The notes under the pieces: model-generated
Seen by the model: only the letters and a program-made list of their open reading frames with translations
Databases searched by the model: none
Told to the model about the DNA's origin: nothing
Source of the DNA: Phycisphaerales bacterium
Lineage (GTDB): Bacteria; Planctomycetota; Phycisphaerae; Phycisphaerales; UBA1924
NCBI GenBank assembly: GCA_016763115.1
Contig: JAESUL010000168.1
Location: 1 to 22,763, forward strand
Length of the DNA stretch: 22,763 nt
Reading direction: 5' to 3'
Translations under genes and position numbers: made by a program
Part shown: piece after piece, positions 1 through 7,037 of the stretch
Layout: every line of letters starts with the position of its first letter
How positions within the stretch are numbered: the first letter of the stretch is position 1

Positions 1-646
1 CCTCGTTTGTTGAGATTTTGGATTTGGATGTACGTTTGATTTTGCCCGATTGGGGCAGTTCCGCTGATTTGGGCCAGCGAATGGCAAGCAGCCGGTTCTT
101 GCGAACACGTGAGATCGTCACTGCATTTGATTGATTGCCACCAAGGGCGTGATAGGTGGTTGCATCCTCACCGGCATAAAACCCGACATGACCTTTCCAG
201 CCCTTGCGAGATCCCCTCCAGAACACCAGAACAGCACCGAGCGCAGGTTGTTTCAGACCAACACCGAACCTTGCCCAGTTACGTGCACCAAGCGGATTGT
301 CCGGCGTATCCTCATCAGGAACCGTCAACCGGATACAGGTTTGAACAAAAGCCCCACACCATGCGATCTTGCGCGGATCAATCCATGCAACGGATTTGTG
401 AAACCATGAACGCAAACGGCTGTAGTTCTGCCGCTCATGCAGTCCCTTCTGAGCAAGTGCTTCCAGATACCATGCTGGACCAACACCATGCTTTGATGAA
501 ACAGCTTTGGGCACCGGGAGCTTGAGGAGTTTGCTTGTCCAGAGTTCCCATGCATTGCGGGTTCGTGGTCCCATCACGCCATCGATGGAGCCAATCTTGT
601 AATTGAGTTTCTTTAGTTTCCTTTGGAGTGCTCGTACATTCAGCAT
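1..646 (-). CDS. Endolysin, peptidoglycan-binding domain plus TIGR02594 CHAP-like amidase/peptidase (3' end cut by window edge)
   Basis: Reading the minus strand from ATG 646 gives an open frame with no stop up to base 1 (215 codons seen), so the gene is partial. Residues 4-45 look like a PG_binding_1 domain (VRALQRKLKKLNY, then IDGVMGPRTRNAW). Residues about 58-192 match the TIGR02594 family, an NlpC/P60-CHAP-like peptidoglycan hydrolase: WCGAF with Cys97 as probable nucleophile, GHVGFY with His153, GGNQ with Asn171, and closing WP. After residue 193 the chain is Lys/Ser rich, like a linker to a further segment outside the window. ATG 646 is chosen because GGAG lies 6 nt upstream; ATG 658 is in frame but overlaps the T-run of a terminator. 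Role: cell-wall digestion at lysis. Family call is firm; bond specificity is not known. Confidence 0.9.
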   Translation of the reverse strand, partial: MLNVRALQRKLKKLNYKIGSIDGVMGPRTRNAWELWTSKLLKLPVPKAVSSKHGVGPAWYLEALAQKGLHERQNYSRLRSWFHKSVAWIDPRKIAWCGAFVQTCIRLTVPDEDTPDNPLGARNWARFGVGLKQPALGAVLVFWRGSRKGWKGHVGFYAGEDATTYHALGGNQSNAVTISRVRKNRLLAIRWPKSAELPQSGKIKRTSKSKISTNE

Positions 647-658
647 CGGATTCTCCAT

Positions 659-681
659 AAAAAAACCACCTCTCGGGTGGT
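659..681 (-). terminator. Rho-independent terminator or attenuator directly upstream of the endolysin
   Basis: On the minus strand a 6-bp ACCACC/GGTGGT stem with a 5-nt loop is followed by seven T and then ATG. It sits 24 nt downstream of another terminator (705-729) and 12 nt upstream of the endolysin start, so read-through would feed straight into the endolysin. Confidence 0.7.
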
Positions 682-704
682 GTGGCACTGCAGAATTTGC
701 AAAC

Positions 705-729
705 AAAAAAACCCGCAATAGCGGGTTTT
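705..729 (-). terminator. Terminator ending the protease cassette
   Basis: Perfect 7-bp stem AACCCGC/GCGGGTT with a 4-nt AATA loop. On the minus strand it is followed by seven T; on the plus strand by only four T, so it is mainly a minus-strand terminator. It lies 25 nt after the stop of the 60-aa gene. Confidence 0.85.
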
Positions 730-753
730 CTGTAGTACTAATGTAACCAGAAA

Positions 754-936
754 CTAAATTGTAGTTTTTCCGGTATCATACGAAAGACCAACAAATCTTT
801 GCATTGGGACATCATCCAGTACGGGTTTAATATCACCATACAAATCTGCCAGTCTCTCAGCTTCAACAAGCTTTAAGGAAGGCTTGTTTCTCTTATTATC
901 CTCCAAAAAGCTGGTAACTTTTGCAACCAAAGTCAT
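754..936 (-). CDS. Small 60-aa protein, partner gene of the SDH protease
   Basis: 60 codons, start 10 nt after the stop of the SDH-type protease gene, with GGGGTTGGG just upstream as ribosome binding site. It is followed at once by a strong terminator, so it is the last gene of a two-gene unit. The protein is charged, soluble and probably mostly helical (residues 2-35), with no signal peptide, no membrane segment and no recognised motif. I do not recognise a family. Context suggests it acts with the protease, for instance as substrate, adaptor or inhibitor; that is inference from gene order only. Confidence 0.65.
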   Translation of the reverse strand: MTLVAKVTSFLEDNKRNKPSLKLVEAERLADLYGDIKPVLDDVPMQRFVGLSYDTGKTTI

Positions 937-946
937 TACCCAACCC

Positions 947-1807
947 CTATATCAAATGGCTATGAAAAAAATATTCCAACCCTGTTCTATCCACGTAGCC
1001 AGTAAGTGGATCATTATAACCTCTAATTGCCGCTGTCAAACCGGGGTCATCTGAATAGTCATCAATTTCCAATCTCATCTGACGAAGTTTAACAACATCT
1101 AAATATCGACCGTGAGACCTCCATACACGGTGATCCGCGAGGATCGTGGCTATTTCTATTGCCCGATCAATTTTTTCCTTTTTTGTGACCTCCGTTCCAG
1201 GATTGTTGGTTCTGTGGACATTCCAGTCTTTAAATTTGTATTCGACTAACCAACTTTCCAATAGATCAATAGACAAATTTCGAGCTTGCTCGTATCGAGC
1301 TAAACGCGCCAAATCGAGAGACTTGAGCAAAATTACATCCGCCGGTGCCGGATTATCTTTACGAGCTATTTCTTCCACTTTGTCCAAATATCCCATAGCT
1401 GGAACATATTCTCCGGTAGAAGAAGGCACTTGAGGGTCTATCGGTCCCAAACCCGACGCATAATCCATATAAATCTTATCACCGGACATACAAAAAATTG
1501 TACCAGCAGACATTGCAAAATCAGGCACAACAAAATTTACATATTTGTAATGTTTTCTCAAAACCGCAACCATTTGTTCTGTAGTTTCCGCAACTCCACC
1601 ACCTGTCCGCAAAACAACAGAAATAGTGCCGTCGTCTCGCTCTGAATTAGATTTAACTGCTTCAATAAAGTCCCTAAACTCTCTAAAATATTGAGGGAAC
1701 ATTCCACCATGATAAAATATAACGTCGGAATCTAAAGCTATCTCTAGTTTGACTGCACTTTCATTAATCAGACCAAATAACGTCCGTTCAAAATGATCAT
1801 TGGGCAT
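947..1807 (-). CDS. SDH family ClpP-fold serine protease
   Basis: 286 aa. The central part matches the serine dehydrogenase proteinase (SDH_sah, ClpP/SppA-fold) family: a beta strand and oxyanion-type glycine turn LRTGGG (residues 66-71), the nucleophile motif AMSAGT with Ser100, then LGPIDPQ (120-126), a hallmark of this family. A helical C-terminal half follows. No signal peptide is seen, so it is probably cytoplasmic; members are presumed serine peptidases. It is not a phage head-maturation protease by position: it lies between tail-fibre genes and the endolysin, far from the capsid genes. The DNA looks more AT-rich than the structural genes. No good Shine-Dalgarno lies at the ATG (TAAGG directly abuts it), so the start is likely but not certain. 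It forms a unit with the 60-aa gene downstream. Confidence 0.85.
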   Translation of the reverse strand: MPNDHFERTLFGLINESAVKLEIALDSDVIFYHGGMFPQYFREFRDFIEAVKSNSERDDGTISVVLRTGGGVAETTEQMVAVLRKHYKYVNFVVPDFAMSAGTIFCMSGDKIYMDYASGLGPIDPQVPSSTGEYVPAMGYLDKVEEIARKDNPAPADVILLKSLDLARLARYEQARNLSIDLLESWLVEYKFKDWNVHRTNNPGTEVTKKEKIDRAIEIATILADHRVWRSHGRYLDVVKLRQMRLEIDDYSDDPGLTAAIRGYNDPLTGYVDRTGLEYFFHSHLI

Positions 1808-1844
1808 CCTTAGCTCATTTTCTCTTATAAATAGCGTTGACTGA

Positions 1845-1866
1845 GTGCTTCTTGCTACTCAAGCAC
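1845..1866. repeat. Inverted repeat upstream of the SDH protease gene
   Basis: GTGCTT (1845-1850) and AAGCAC (1861-1866) form a dyad with a 10-nt centre, in the 100-bp AT-rich gap before the protease gene. No T-run follows on either strand, so it is not a terminator; it could be an operator or a leader hairpin. No convincing -35/-10 pair was found in the gap. Confidence 0.35.
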
Positions 1867-1909
1867 GATTCTTAAACGAATTTACAAAAATTTCAATTAT
1901 CAAGAGTTT

Positions 1910-2317
1910 TCAAAAAATGGCGACCAGATCAGCCACGCCATCCGGCAAGACTGGCCAATGATTGTCTTTCTGATAATCCAGAGTGCCATTTGCGGCGAGT
2001 TCCGAGCCTTTCAGGCGCATTGCCCCAATCCACAGTAACCCGGCTTTGAATGTGGCCTTCTGAGGCTCTGTGAGCATCTCTGCAGCTCTGGCAGCAGTTA
2101 GATTGCTTTGAGCCGTCGCACTGATGACAGCAAAGATACGACGACGAACCTCGGCCTTGAAATCGTCCATAGTTGGCGTCGGTGGTTCAGGCACTACAAA
2201 CATACCACCGACATAGGCCCAGCCCGGACCAATGTCACCTGACCATTGAATGGAACCATCAACGAATTTCTCATGGATTTCATCTGCTACGCCATTGCGT
2301 AAAATCACGTATTTCAT
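1910..2317 (-). CDS. Tail fibre assembly-like protein
   Basis: 135 aa. It starts inside the end of the tail fibre gene (ATGA overlap), so the two are translationally coupled. The N-terminal part reads like a short beta domain ending in a proline-rich hinge (VVPEPPTPTMDDF); the rest is helical, with an Ala-rich segment and a run similar to C-terminal regions of caudovirus tail fibre assembly/chaperone proteins (KATFKAGLLWIGAMRLKG). Such proteins help fold or attach the fibre encoded just upstream. The family call rests on position, size and this domain layout, not on a diagnostic motif; a minor fibre-attached protein is the alternative. Confidence 0.5.
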   Translation of the reverse strand: MKYVILRNGVADEIHEKFVDGSIQWSGDIGPGWAYVGGMFVVPEPPTPTMDDFKAEVRRRIFAVISATAQSNLTAARAAEMLTEPQKATFKAGLLWIGAMRLKGSELAANGTLDYQKDNHWPVLPDGVADLVAIF

Positions 2318-3585
2318 ACGAGTAGCTCCTGAAGGATGCAGACTGAAGACCCGCGCTCGTACGCGTCATCATTGTTGTCAGTAACTGTTCTGTTTAAAAA
2401 GAAAGGCTGGTTGCTGCCACGAACCCACAATTGATATTCGTACTCACCAATATTTGTAACAACGTCGTCGATTTTCAACGATAGCGAAGTAAGCGAGGCA
2501 TGATCAGATGTATCATAATTAACGCCCAAAAATCCAATTGTGCGACTTCCCGCACTATCAGCAACTCCTATTTCCACACTACTGGCGTCCGGGTTAATGC
2601 GCTTAACATAGAACATCCCATCTGCATGCCGTTCGTAACTGACTTCAAATGAGACAGTAATCTTTGCGTTAAGCTGTTTAGTCGTGATTGAGGTATCGAG
2701 CGGTGTTATCTGGCGATCCGCGCTTGCAGAATATGAACTTGCGGCTGTCACTGGATTTTGAACCCGGTTTTTCACAACAGCCTCAATTAGATCCAGTCGC
2801 GTTTCATGTGCTGAAATTGATGTTTCATTTGCCGCTGTTTTTGCTGCGTCTGATGTTTCGGTTACGGTGATAAAGGCCGTTCCAGTACACCTGAGAAATG
2901 CAACATTTCCATCTGGAATAACCCGCGTTGCAACCCCGTCAATCAACTCCGCACCTTCAGGATCAATTGTAACAGCGCCACCATTCGCCTTGATACGAAC
3001 GAACCATCCATCCTTGAGCGTAGCGGCTGCTGTTAGATTTGCATTTGCCGCTGCTGTGAATGTATGCAGTGTGTTGTTATCAGCCTCAACAAGCGTATAT
3101 GCCGTTGCATGGTCCGTATTGATCAGGAGATCGTCCGGGATGATGAATGTAGGATCTGTACAAAGCCAACCGCCAGTTCCGCCATCCAGTGACGCATTGT
3201 ACAGGAATGTATAGATTGCCCCTGATTGCAGGTTTCCGGCTTCTGCGTCCCGTTCGCCATTTTTATCAAATACCCGGATTTTCTTCGAACCAAGGTTGTC
3301 TGCATTAATCGTCGAGGATGCCGTATTGGTAACGTGGATCTTGGCCCGAAATATCAGGCCGTCAACAAGCGCTGTTGGATCAGAGCGGACATCATACAGA
3401 TATGCATCTGCAACGCCTGTCGTGGTTCCCTCGCCTCCAATGTCTCCATACATACGAGCCATGACAGCTGCAAACTCGCGCATACTGTCATTGACTTGTG
3501 ATGGCGCCATACCTTCAGACGCGTTAAAATTACCAACCAGCCCGTTTTCAGAGGCCGTTTGGGAAAAGTCTTTAATTCCTGTCAT
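2314..3585 (-). CDS. Tail fibre protein
   Basis: 423 aa. The N-terminus (residues 5-50, with APSQVNDSMREF) is typical of the virion-attachment end of tail fibres in alphaproteobacterial phages. The middle is beta-rich and Thr/Asn/Ala-rich, as in trimeric fibres. A short heptad-like helix lies at about 245-273, followed by a beta-rich C-terminal domain that probably binds the host surface. Start ATG lies 3 nt after the stop of the 931-aa virion gene; GGGG in that stop region serves as ribosome binding site. It overlaps the next gene by 4 nt. Role: host recognition. The receptor cannot be inferred. Confidence 0.75.
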   Translation of the reverse strand: MTGIKDFSQTASENGLVGNFNASEGMAPSQVNDSMREFAAVMARMYGDIGGEGTTTGVADAYLYDVRSDPTALVDGLIFRAKIHVTNTASSTINADNLGSKKIRVFDKNGERDAEAGNLQSGAIYTFLYNASLDGGTGGWLCTDPTFIIPDDLLINTDHATAYTLVEADNNTLHTFTAAANANLTAAATLKDGWFVRIKANGGAVTIDPEGAELIDGVATRVIPDGNVAFLRCTGTAFITVTETSDAAKTAANETSISAHETRLDLIEAVVKNRVQNPVTAASSYSASADRQITPLDTSITTKQLNAKITVSFEVSYERHADGMFYVKRINPDASSVEIGVADSAGSRTIGFLGVNYDTSDHASLTSLSLKIDDVVTNIGEYEYQLWVRGSNQPFFLNRTVTDNNDDAYERGSSVCILQELLV

Positions 3586-3588
3586 GGA

Positions 3589-6384
3589 TTATCCCCACTT
3601 GATCTGGTTATCGAGTGACATGCCGCGCGATCTGCGTTGACGATTGTTTTCCTGAGACATGCGCGTGAAGTCCTGATTGCTGATTGTGCCGTTGCCGCCT
3701 CGATGCGTACCGGGATGTTCTCCCGTTGCATCAAATCGTGCGTAATTGTCCCGGACCCGTTGCGTTAAAGCATCAGGCTGACCCCAGTTCTCGGAAACTG
3801 TATTGAAAATTGGACCACCAAGAGCACCGCCCAGCAAGCCACCGATTGGACCACCAAGAGCGCCGCCAATAATAGAGCCAACGAAGCCCGGTGCCCGCTT
3901 TTTGGCTTTATTAAAGAAACCATCAATCATGCTCTGATTTTGTGGCTTGGCATTTGGCATGGCTGACAATGGAGAAGGTATTGCCGCCATTTGACCAGGG
4001 GTAGTTTGCTTGCGTTGTAATGGTGGTTTTATTGGTTCATCGATCGATGGAAGTGCAACGCTATTAGCAACACGACCCGACAATTCCGGCGAACTGGCGA
4101 ATCCATTCCGAAAAGACGGGGCCCGCGGTTCAAACGCCGGCGGATCCGGCATTCCTAGTACTGGATTCTGCATTGCAGATTGAGGGGCTGCAAAACTGTC
4201 ATAACTCATCTGGTTATTTACAACTTCACGACGCCTGGTTGGTGATTGCAGGTTTAACCGGTTTTCAAAAGAATTGGTGTCCGCGCCAAACTGAAAGCCA
4301 TCAGAACCAAGACTGGCTACACGACGTGGCGCAACACCAACCATTTCATCCCATGAGCGTTCGCGTTTGTGGCCCATTTCCGGCGAATTGAACACCGCTC
4401 CGTTTGGATTGGAAAATGGATTAATCGCAGTTTCAAAGGGGTTGCCGCGCCTGTTCTGCTGTCCAACAAAATCGACCGGCGATTCTGATGACCTTGCCAT
4501 GTGAATAGCACCAGGCATCAGATCCATTTTGGATCTGACATCTCCCAACAAATCCATTCTTCCAAACGCGTTTTCATCTGGCAACGGCAGAAGATCGGGA
4601 ACATTCTGTGCCGGAAAATTTCCCAAAGATGCAACCTGATTATCCGCTTGAAGCGTAGATTGCTGATCATCTGATCTATATGGCGAAATTAGTGTTTCGG
4701 TTCGACTGGCGGCCGCAAGCTGTGCTTCACGTTCGGTGTCATACCCCTGCAACTGCCGATGTGTTTCCGGATGTCTTCCTCCGGCATCAGCAGAAAACTC
4801 AATTGCGTCCTGGATGGGAATGACCTGCCCACCGGCCATTGTTGAGACGTTAGTGTATCTTCCGTTGTTTAATCTCGGATCAGAGACAGTACGAAGGCGC
4901 TCAACCATTATCGAGCCGTCGGCCGATCTTACAATTGGCACACCGTCGTCGTTAACCCCGATAGTCTCGCCTTGATGCCAATCAGGAAACTGGCTGCCAT
5001 GTTGTTTTTCTGGAGGGCTTAATGCCATATCGCCAGGCAGCGATGCTATATTCTGTTGTGGTGGTGCTGGAGCTGGAGCATCCTGTGAAGTCATCAGAAG
5101 ATTTTCCATGAACGGTGGTAACTCGGGAGCCCGTTGCTCCTGCACCGGCTGCTTGTTGACCGACCGCATACGTGCTGCAAACGCCTTGGCTTCTTCCAGT
5201 GAATTCAGCCCATTCCCGGCTACCTTGGGAACCGCATTTGCATATGCCTGTACAGGTTCAGCCAATGGAGGCTGTTGCTTGCTGGCAGTAAGAGGCTCGG
5301 GCCTCCATGTTAAGTTCTGTTCTTCTACTGGCTGGCTTTGAGCCATGAGTGGTGAAGCGAATGCGGGTGGATCTGGAATATATCCATTGGAGCCTTTTGG
5401 CGTCGGCATTGCTGCAATGGGTTGCATTGCGCTTTCTTCTGCACGCATGGCAGCAACTTTGGCCTGTCCGGACTTGGTAAGTTTAAAATCAATATGAGGA
5501 GCAGTAGAACCCCGGGTTCCGGGCTTTTCGTATTTGAATTTGTAATCGTCGCCCCTAATAAGACCCTGAGAACCAAGGAATTCATAAATTTTAGCCTGTC
5601 CCCTTTTGTAATCTGTCAGAGTAAAATCTGTTTTATTGCCACGCGTATGGCCAGACCCCTTACGTTCTTTCTGATGAAACTTGTCATTTTGGGCAGTGAC
5701 GTATTTAAAAAGTGGACCAAGTTTGTCAGCAATCATTGCTGTAACATATGTGGTGTTTGGATCGTTATATCCGCCACCAAACGCCTGGCCACCTCTGGTC
5801 TGCAGTTCTTCTCTATTGTTGACCAGGCTACCCAATCTAGTCGTTTTTCCACCTAGTGTTTTGACTGGCAGCTCTTCCACCAACCCGGAGAGTGGAGTTT
5901 TGGGTGTTGATTTTAGCGAGTCAGGAATGCTGTTTCCATAACGTGGAATTTTCTTATTGTAGTCCGCAGAAAATGTCTGGCCGCCAATCCTGATGGAATT
6001 CTTCTGGGCGAATTTTGTTCCTCTTTTTAAAGTCATCGCTCCGTTTTGGAAAAAGAATGCTTTGGGCGCTACGCGCTTCACTGTTCCATCCACGACACCC
6101 TGGGCATATCGATCAATTTGGTTTTTCCATTTGGTTGACCCACGTTCTAGACCTTTCAACGCACCTCGCCTTTGAACTGGTTCAAACTGGTAAACCCAGC
6201 GTTTTGTTTTCTTATTGTATTTTCGGTCCTTCAGAACTCCCGCCACAGTGTTTGGGTAATCAGGGCTATCCAATCGATTGAGGACGGTATCAACAACGGC
6301 TTTGCCTGCCTTAATCCCGTCAACGCCCGCTTCTTCGTGCGCAATACGTGATAAAAGTTCCTTTTCAAGGCGCGATAGATTCAT
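3589..6384 (-). CDS. Large virion protein with N-terminal SleB-type cell wall hydrolase domain
   Basis: 931 aa from ATG 6384, chosen because GGGG lies 8 nt upstream; the in-frame ATG at 6396 and anything further upstream overlap a terminator. Residues 5-145 resemble the Hydrolase_2/SleB cell-wall hydrolases: Glu17/Glu18 near the start, AGKAVVDTVLNR, YPNTVAGV, QFEPV, and IGGQTF at the end. Residues about 205-305 contain SGHTRGNKTDF and PHIDF, giving His246, Asp253 and His297 in the spacing of an M15-type zinc peptidase. Residues 310-830 are long, Pro/Gln/Asn-rich and disordered-looking, with two copies of PDPPAF. Residues 833-861 form a Gly-rich hydrophobic segment that could enter a membrane. 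Likely role: virion-borne lysin/ejection protein that opens the wall at infection. It directly precedes the tail fibre gene. Confidence 0.75.
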   Translation of the reverse strand: MNLSRLEKELLSRIAHEEAGVDGIKAGKAVVDTVLNRLDSPDYPNTVAGVLKDRKYNKKTKRWVYQFEPVQRRGALKGLERGSTKWKNQIDRYAQGVVDGTVKRVAPKAFFFQNGAMTLKRGTKFAQKNSIRIGGQTFSADYNKKIPRYGNSIPDSLKSTPKTPLSGLVEELPVKTLGGKTTRLGSLVNNREELQTRGGQAFGGGYNDPNTTYVTAMIADKLGPLFKYVTAQNDKFHQKERKGSGHTRGNKTDFTLTDYKRGQAKIYEFLGSQGLIRGDDYKFKYEKPGTRGSTAPHIDFKLTKSGQAKVAAMRAEESAMQPIAAMPTPKGSNGYIPDPPAFASPLMAQSQPVEEQNLTWRPEPLTASKQQPPLAEPVQAYANAVPKVAGNGLNSLEEAKAFAARMRSVNKQPVQEQRAPELPPFMENLLMTSQDAPAPAPPQQNIASLPGDMALSPPEKQHGSQFPDWHQGETIGVNDDGVPIVRSADGSIMVERLRTVSDPRLNNGRYTNVSTMAGGQVIPIQDAIEFSADAGGRHPETHRQLQGYDTEREAQLAAASRTETLISPYRSDDQQSTLQADNQVASLGNFPAQNVPDLLPLPDENAFGRMDLLGDVRSKMDLMPGAIHMARSSESPVDFVGQQNRRGNPFETAINPFSNPNGAVFNSPEMGHKRERSWDEMVGVAPRRVASLGSDGFQFGADTNSFENRLNLQSPTRRREVVNNQMSYDSFAAPQSAMQNPVLGMPDPPAFEPRAPSFRNGFASSPELSGRVANSVALPSIDEPIKPPLQRKQTTPGQMAAIPSPLSAMPNAKPQNQSMIDGFFNKAKKRAPGFVGSIIGGALGGPIGGLLGGALGGPIFNTVSENWGQPDALTQRVRDNYARFDATGEHPGTHRGGNGTISNQDFTRMSQENNRQRRSRGMSLDNQIKWG
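3809..3867. repeat. Tandem duplication inside the glycine-zipper segment
   Basis: The 23-bp sequence ATTGGACCACC AAGAGC N CCGCC occurs at 3809-3831 and again at 3845-3867, 36 bp apart, with one mismatch. On the minus strand it encodes two copies of GGALGGPI, 12 codons apart, within the hydrophobic Gly-rich segment of the 931-aa protein. Confidence 0.8.
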
Positions 6385-6396
6385 TGAAAACCCCAT

Positions 6397-6420
6397 AAAA
6401 AAAGCCGCCCGGAGGCGGCA
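6397..6420 (-). terminator. Terminator after the exported moron gene, before the 931-aa gene
   Basis: Minus-strand stem GCCGCC/GGCGGC (6404-6409 with 6414-6419), 4-nt loop, then seven T and ATG. It lies 26 nt after the stop of the exported 159-aa protein and 13 nt before the start of the SleB-domain gene. Confidence 0.85.
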
Positions 6421-6445
6421 TTGCATTCAAAATTGGTTATGTGAG

Positions 6446-6925
6446 TCACTCGTACTCGCACATGATCATTGTTTTTCCTTCAGCGGGAACCAGATAGGGA
6501 GTGCCGATTGATTTGGGTGCATCTGGCATAAACCTCTCACTCCAATTCAGAATCATTTCAAAATCCTGATTGCTCACAAGCCCAATCATTGCTTCTGGTG
6601 TTTCAATCGTAGGCTGACCATACAAGCCCGGGCGAATAGAATTACTAATTTGATCACTGCTGTACCCACACACTGCCTCGATCACCAAGTCCTCAATCAA
6701 CAATTCGCTTTTGGTTTTAAAGCATGAAACGCCGTCCAGACTACCCGGGTCAATTTTTGTTCCAATAACCCCTTCTTTCTGGAGATACGAAAACGACAGC
6801 GTTGGATTTGGCTTTACCTTGCATTCCAGCAAATCAAGAATGTGCCGACTTACAGAGTAATTCTCCGCCACCGCCTGAGATACCATCCCCAAAAGTACAA
6901 AACCGCATATAACAATTGATCGCAT
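6446..6925 (-). CDS. Exported hypothetical protein (moron candidate)
   Basis: 159 aa from ATG 6925, preceded by GGGAGGG at a good distance; the upstream ATG at 6967 has no ribosome binding site. The N-terminus is a clear signal peptide: MRS, then a hydrophobic stretch, then the AVA-E cleavage site at about residue 21. The mature part has four Cys (in LLECKV, GVSCFK, EAVCGY and MCEYE), consistent with two disulfides in the periplasm. I recognise no family. It splits two virion genes, has its own promoter-like element and its own terminator, and gaps on both sides, unlike the coupled structural genes. That is the layout of a moron, which often serves the lysogen or blocks superinfection; here the function is unknown. 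Confidence 0.75.
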   Translation of the reverse strand: MRSIVICGFVLLGMVSQAVAENYSVSRHILDLLECKVKPNPTLSFSYLQKEGVIGTKIDPGSLDGVSCFKTKSELLIEDLVIEAVCGYSSDQISNSIRPGLYGQPTIETPEAMIGLVSNQDFEMILNWSERFMPDAPKSIGTPYLVPAEGKTMIMCEYE

Positions 6926-6957
6926 AACCACCCTCCCAAGTAGCGATTGCTGTTTGA

Positions 6958-6986
6958 GATTTACCATGATTGGTATATGGGGTCAA
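6958..6986 (-). promoter_or_regulatory. Possible sigma70-type promoter of the exported moron
   Basis: On the minus strand, TTGACC (6981-6986) and TAAATC (6958-6963) are 17 bp apart. The -35 is good, the -10 weak (3 of 6). Its position would start a transcript about 25 nt before the ATG at 6925, which suits the gene. Confidence 0.35.
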
Positions 6987-7037
6987 AACCGAAAATAGTT
7001 ATGTCTGGCTAATAGTCGGAGAATAGATAGAAGACGT

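Noticed and set aside
109..525. Plus-strand ORF of 138 codons at the left end (and 131-409)
   Set aside because: It lies opposite the endolysin frame, which has full family motifs; no family pattern or ribosome binding site on the plus strand.
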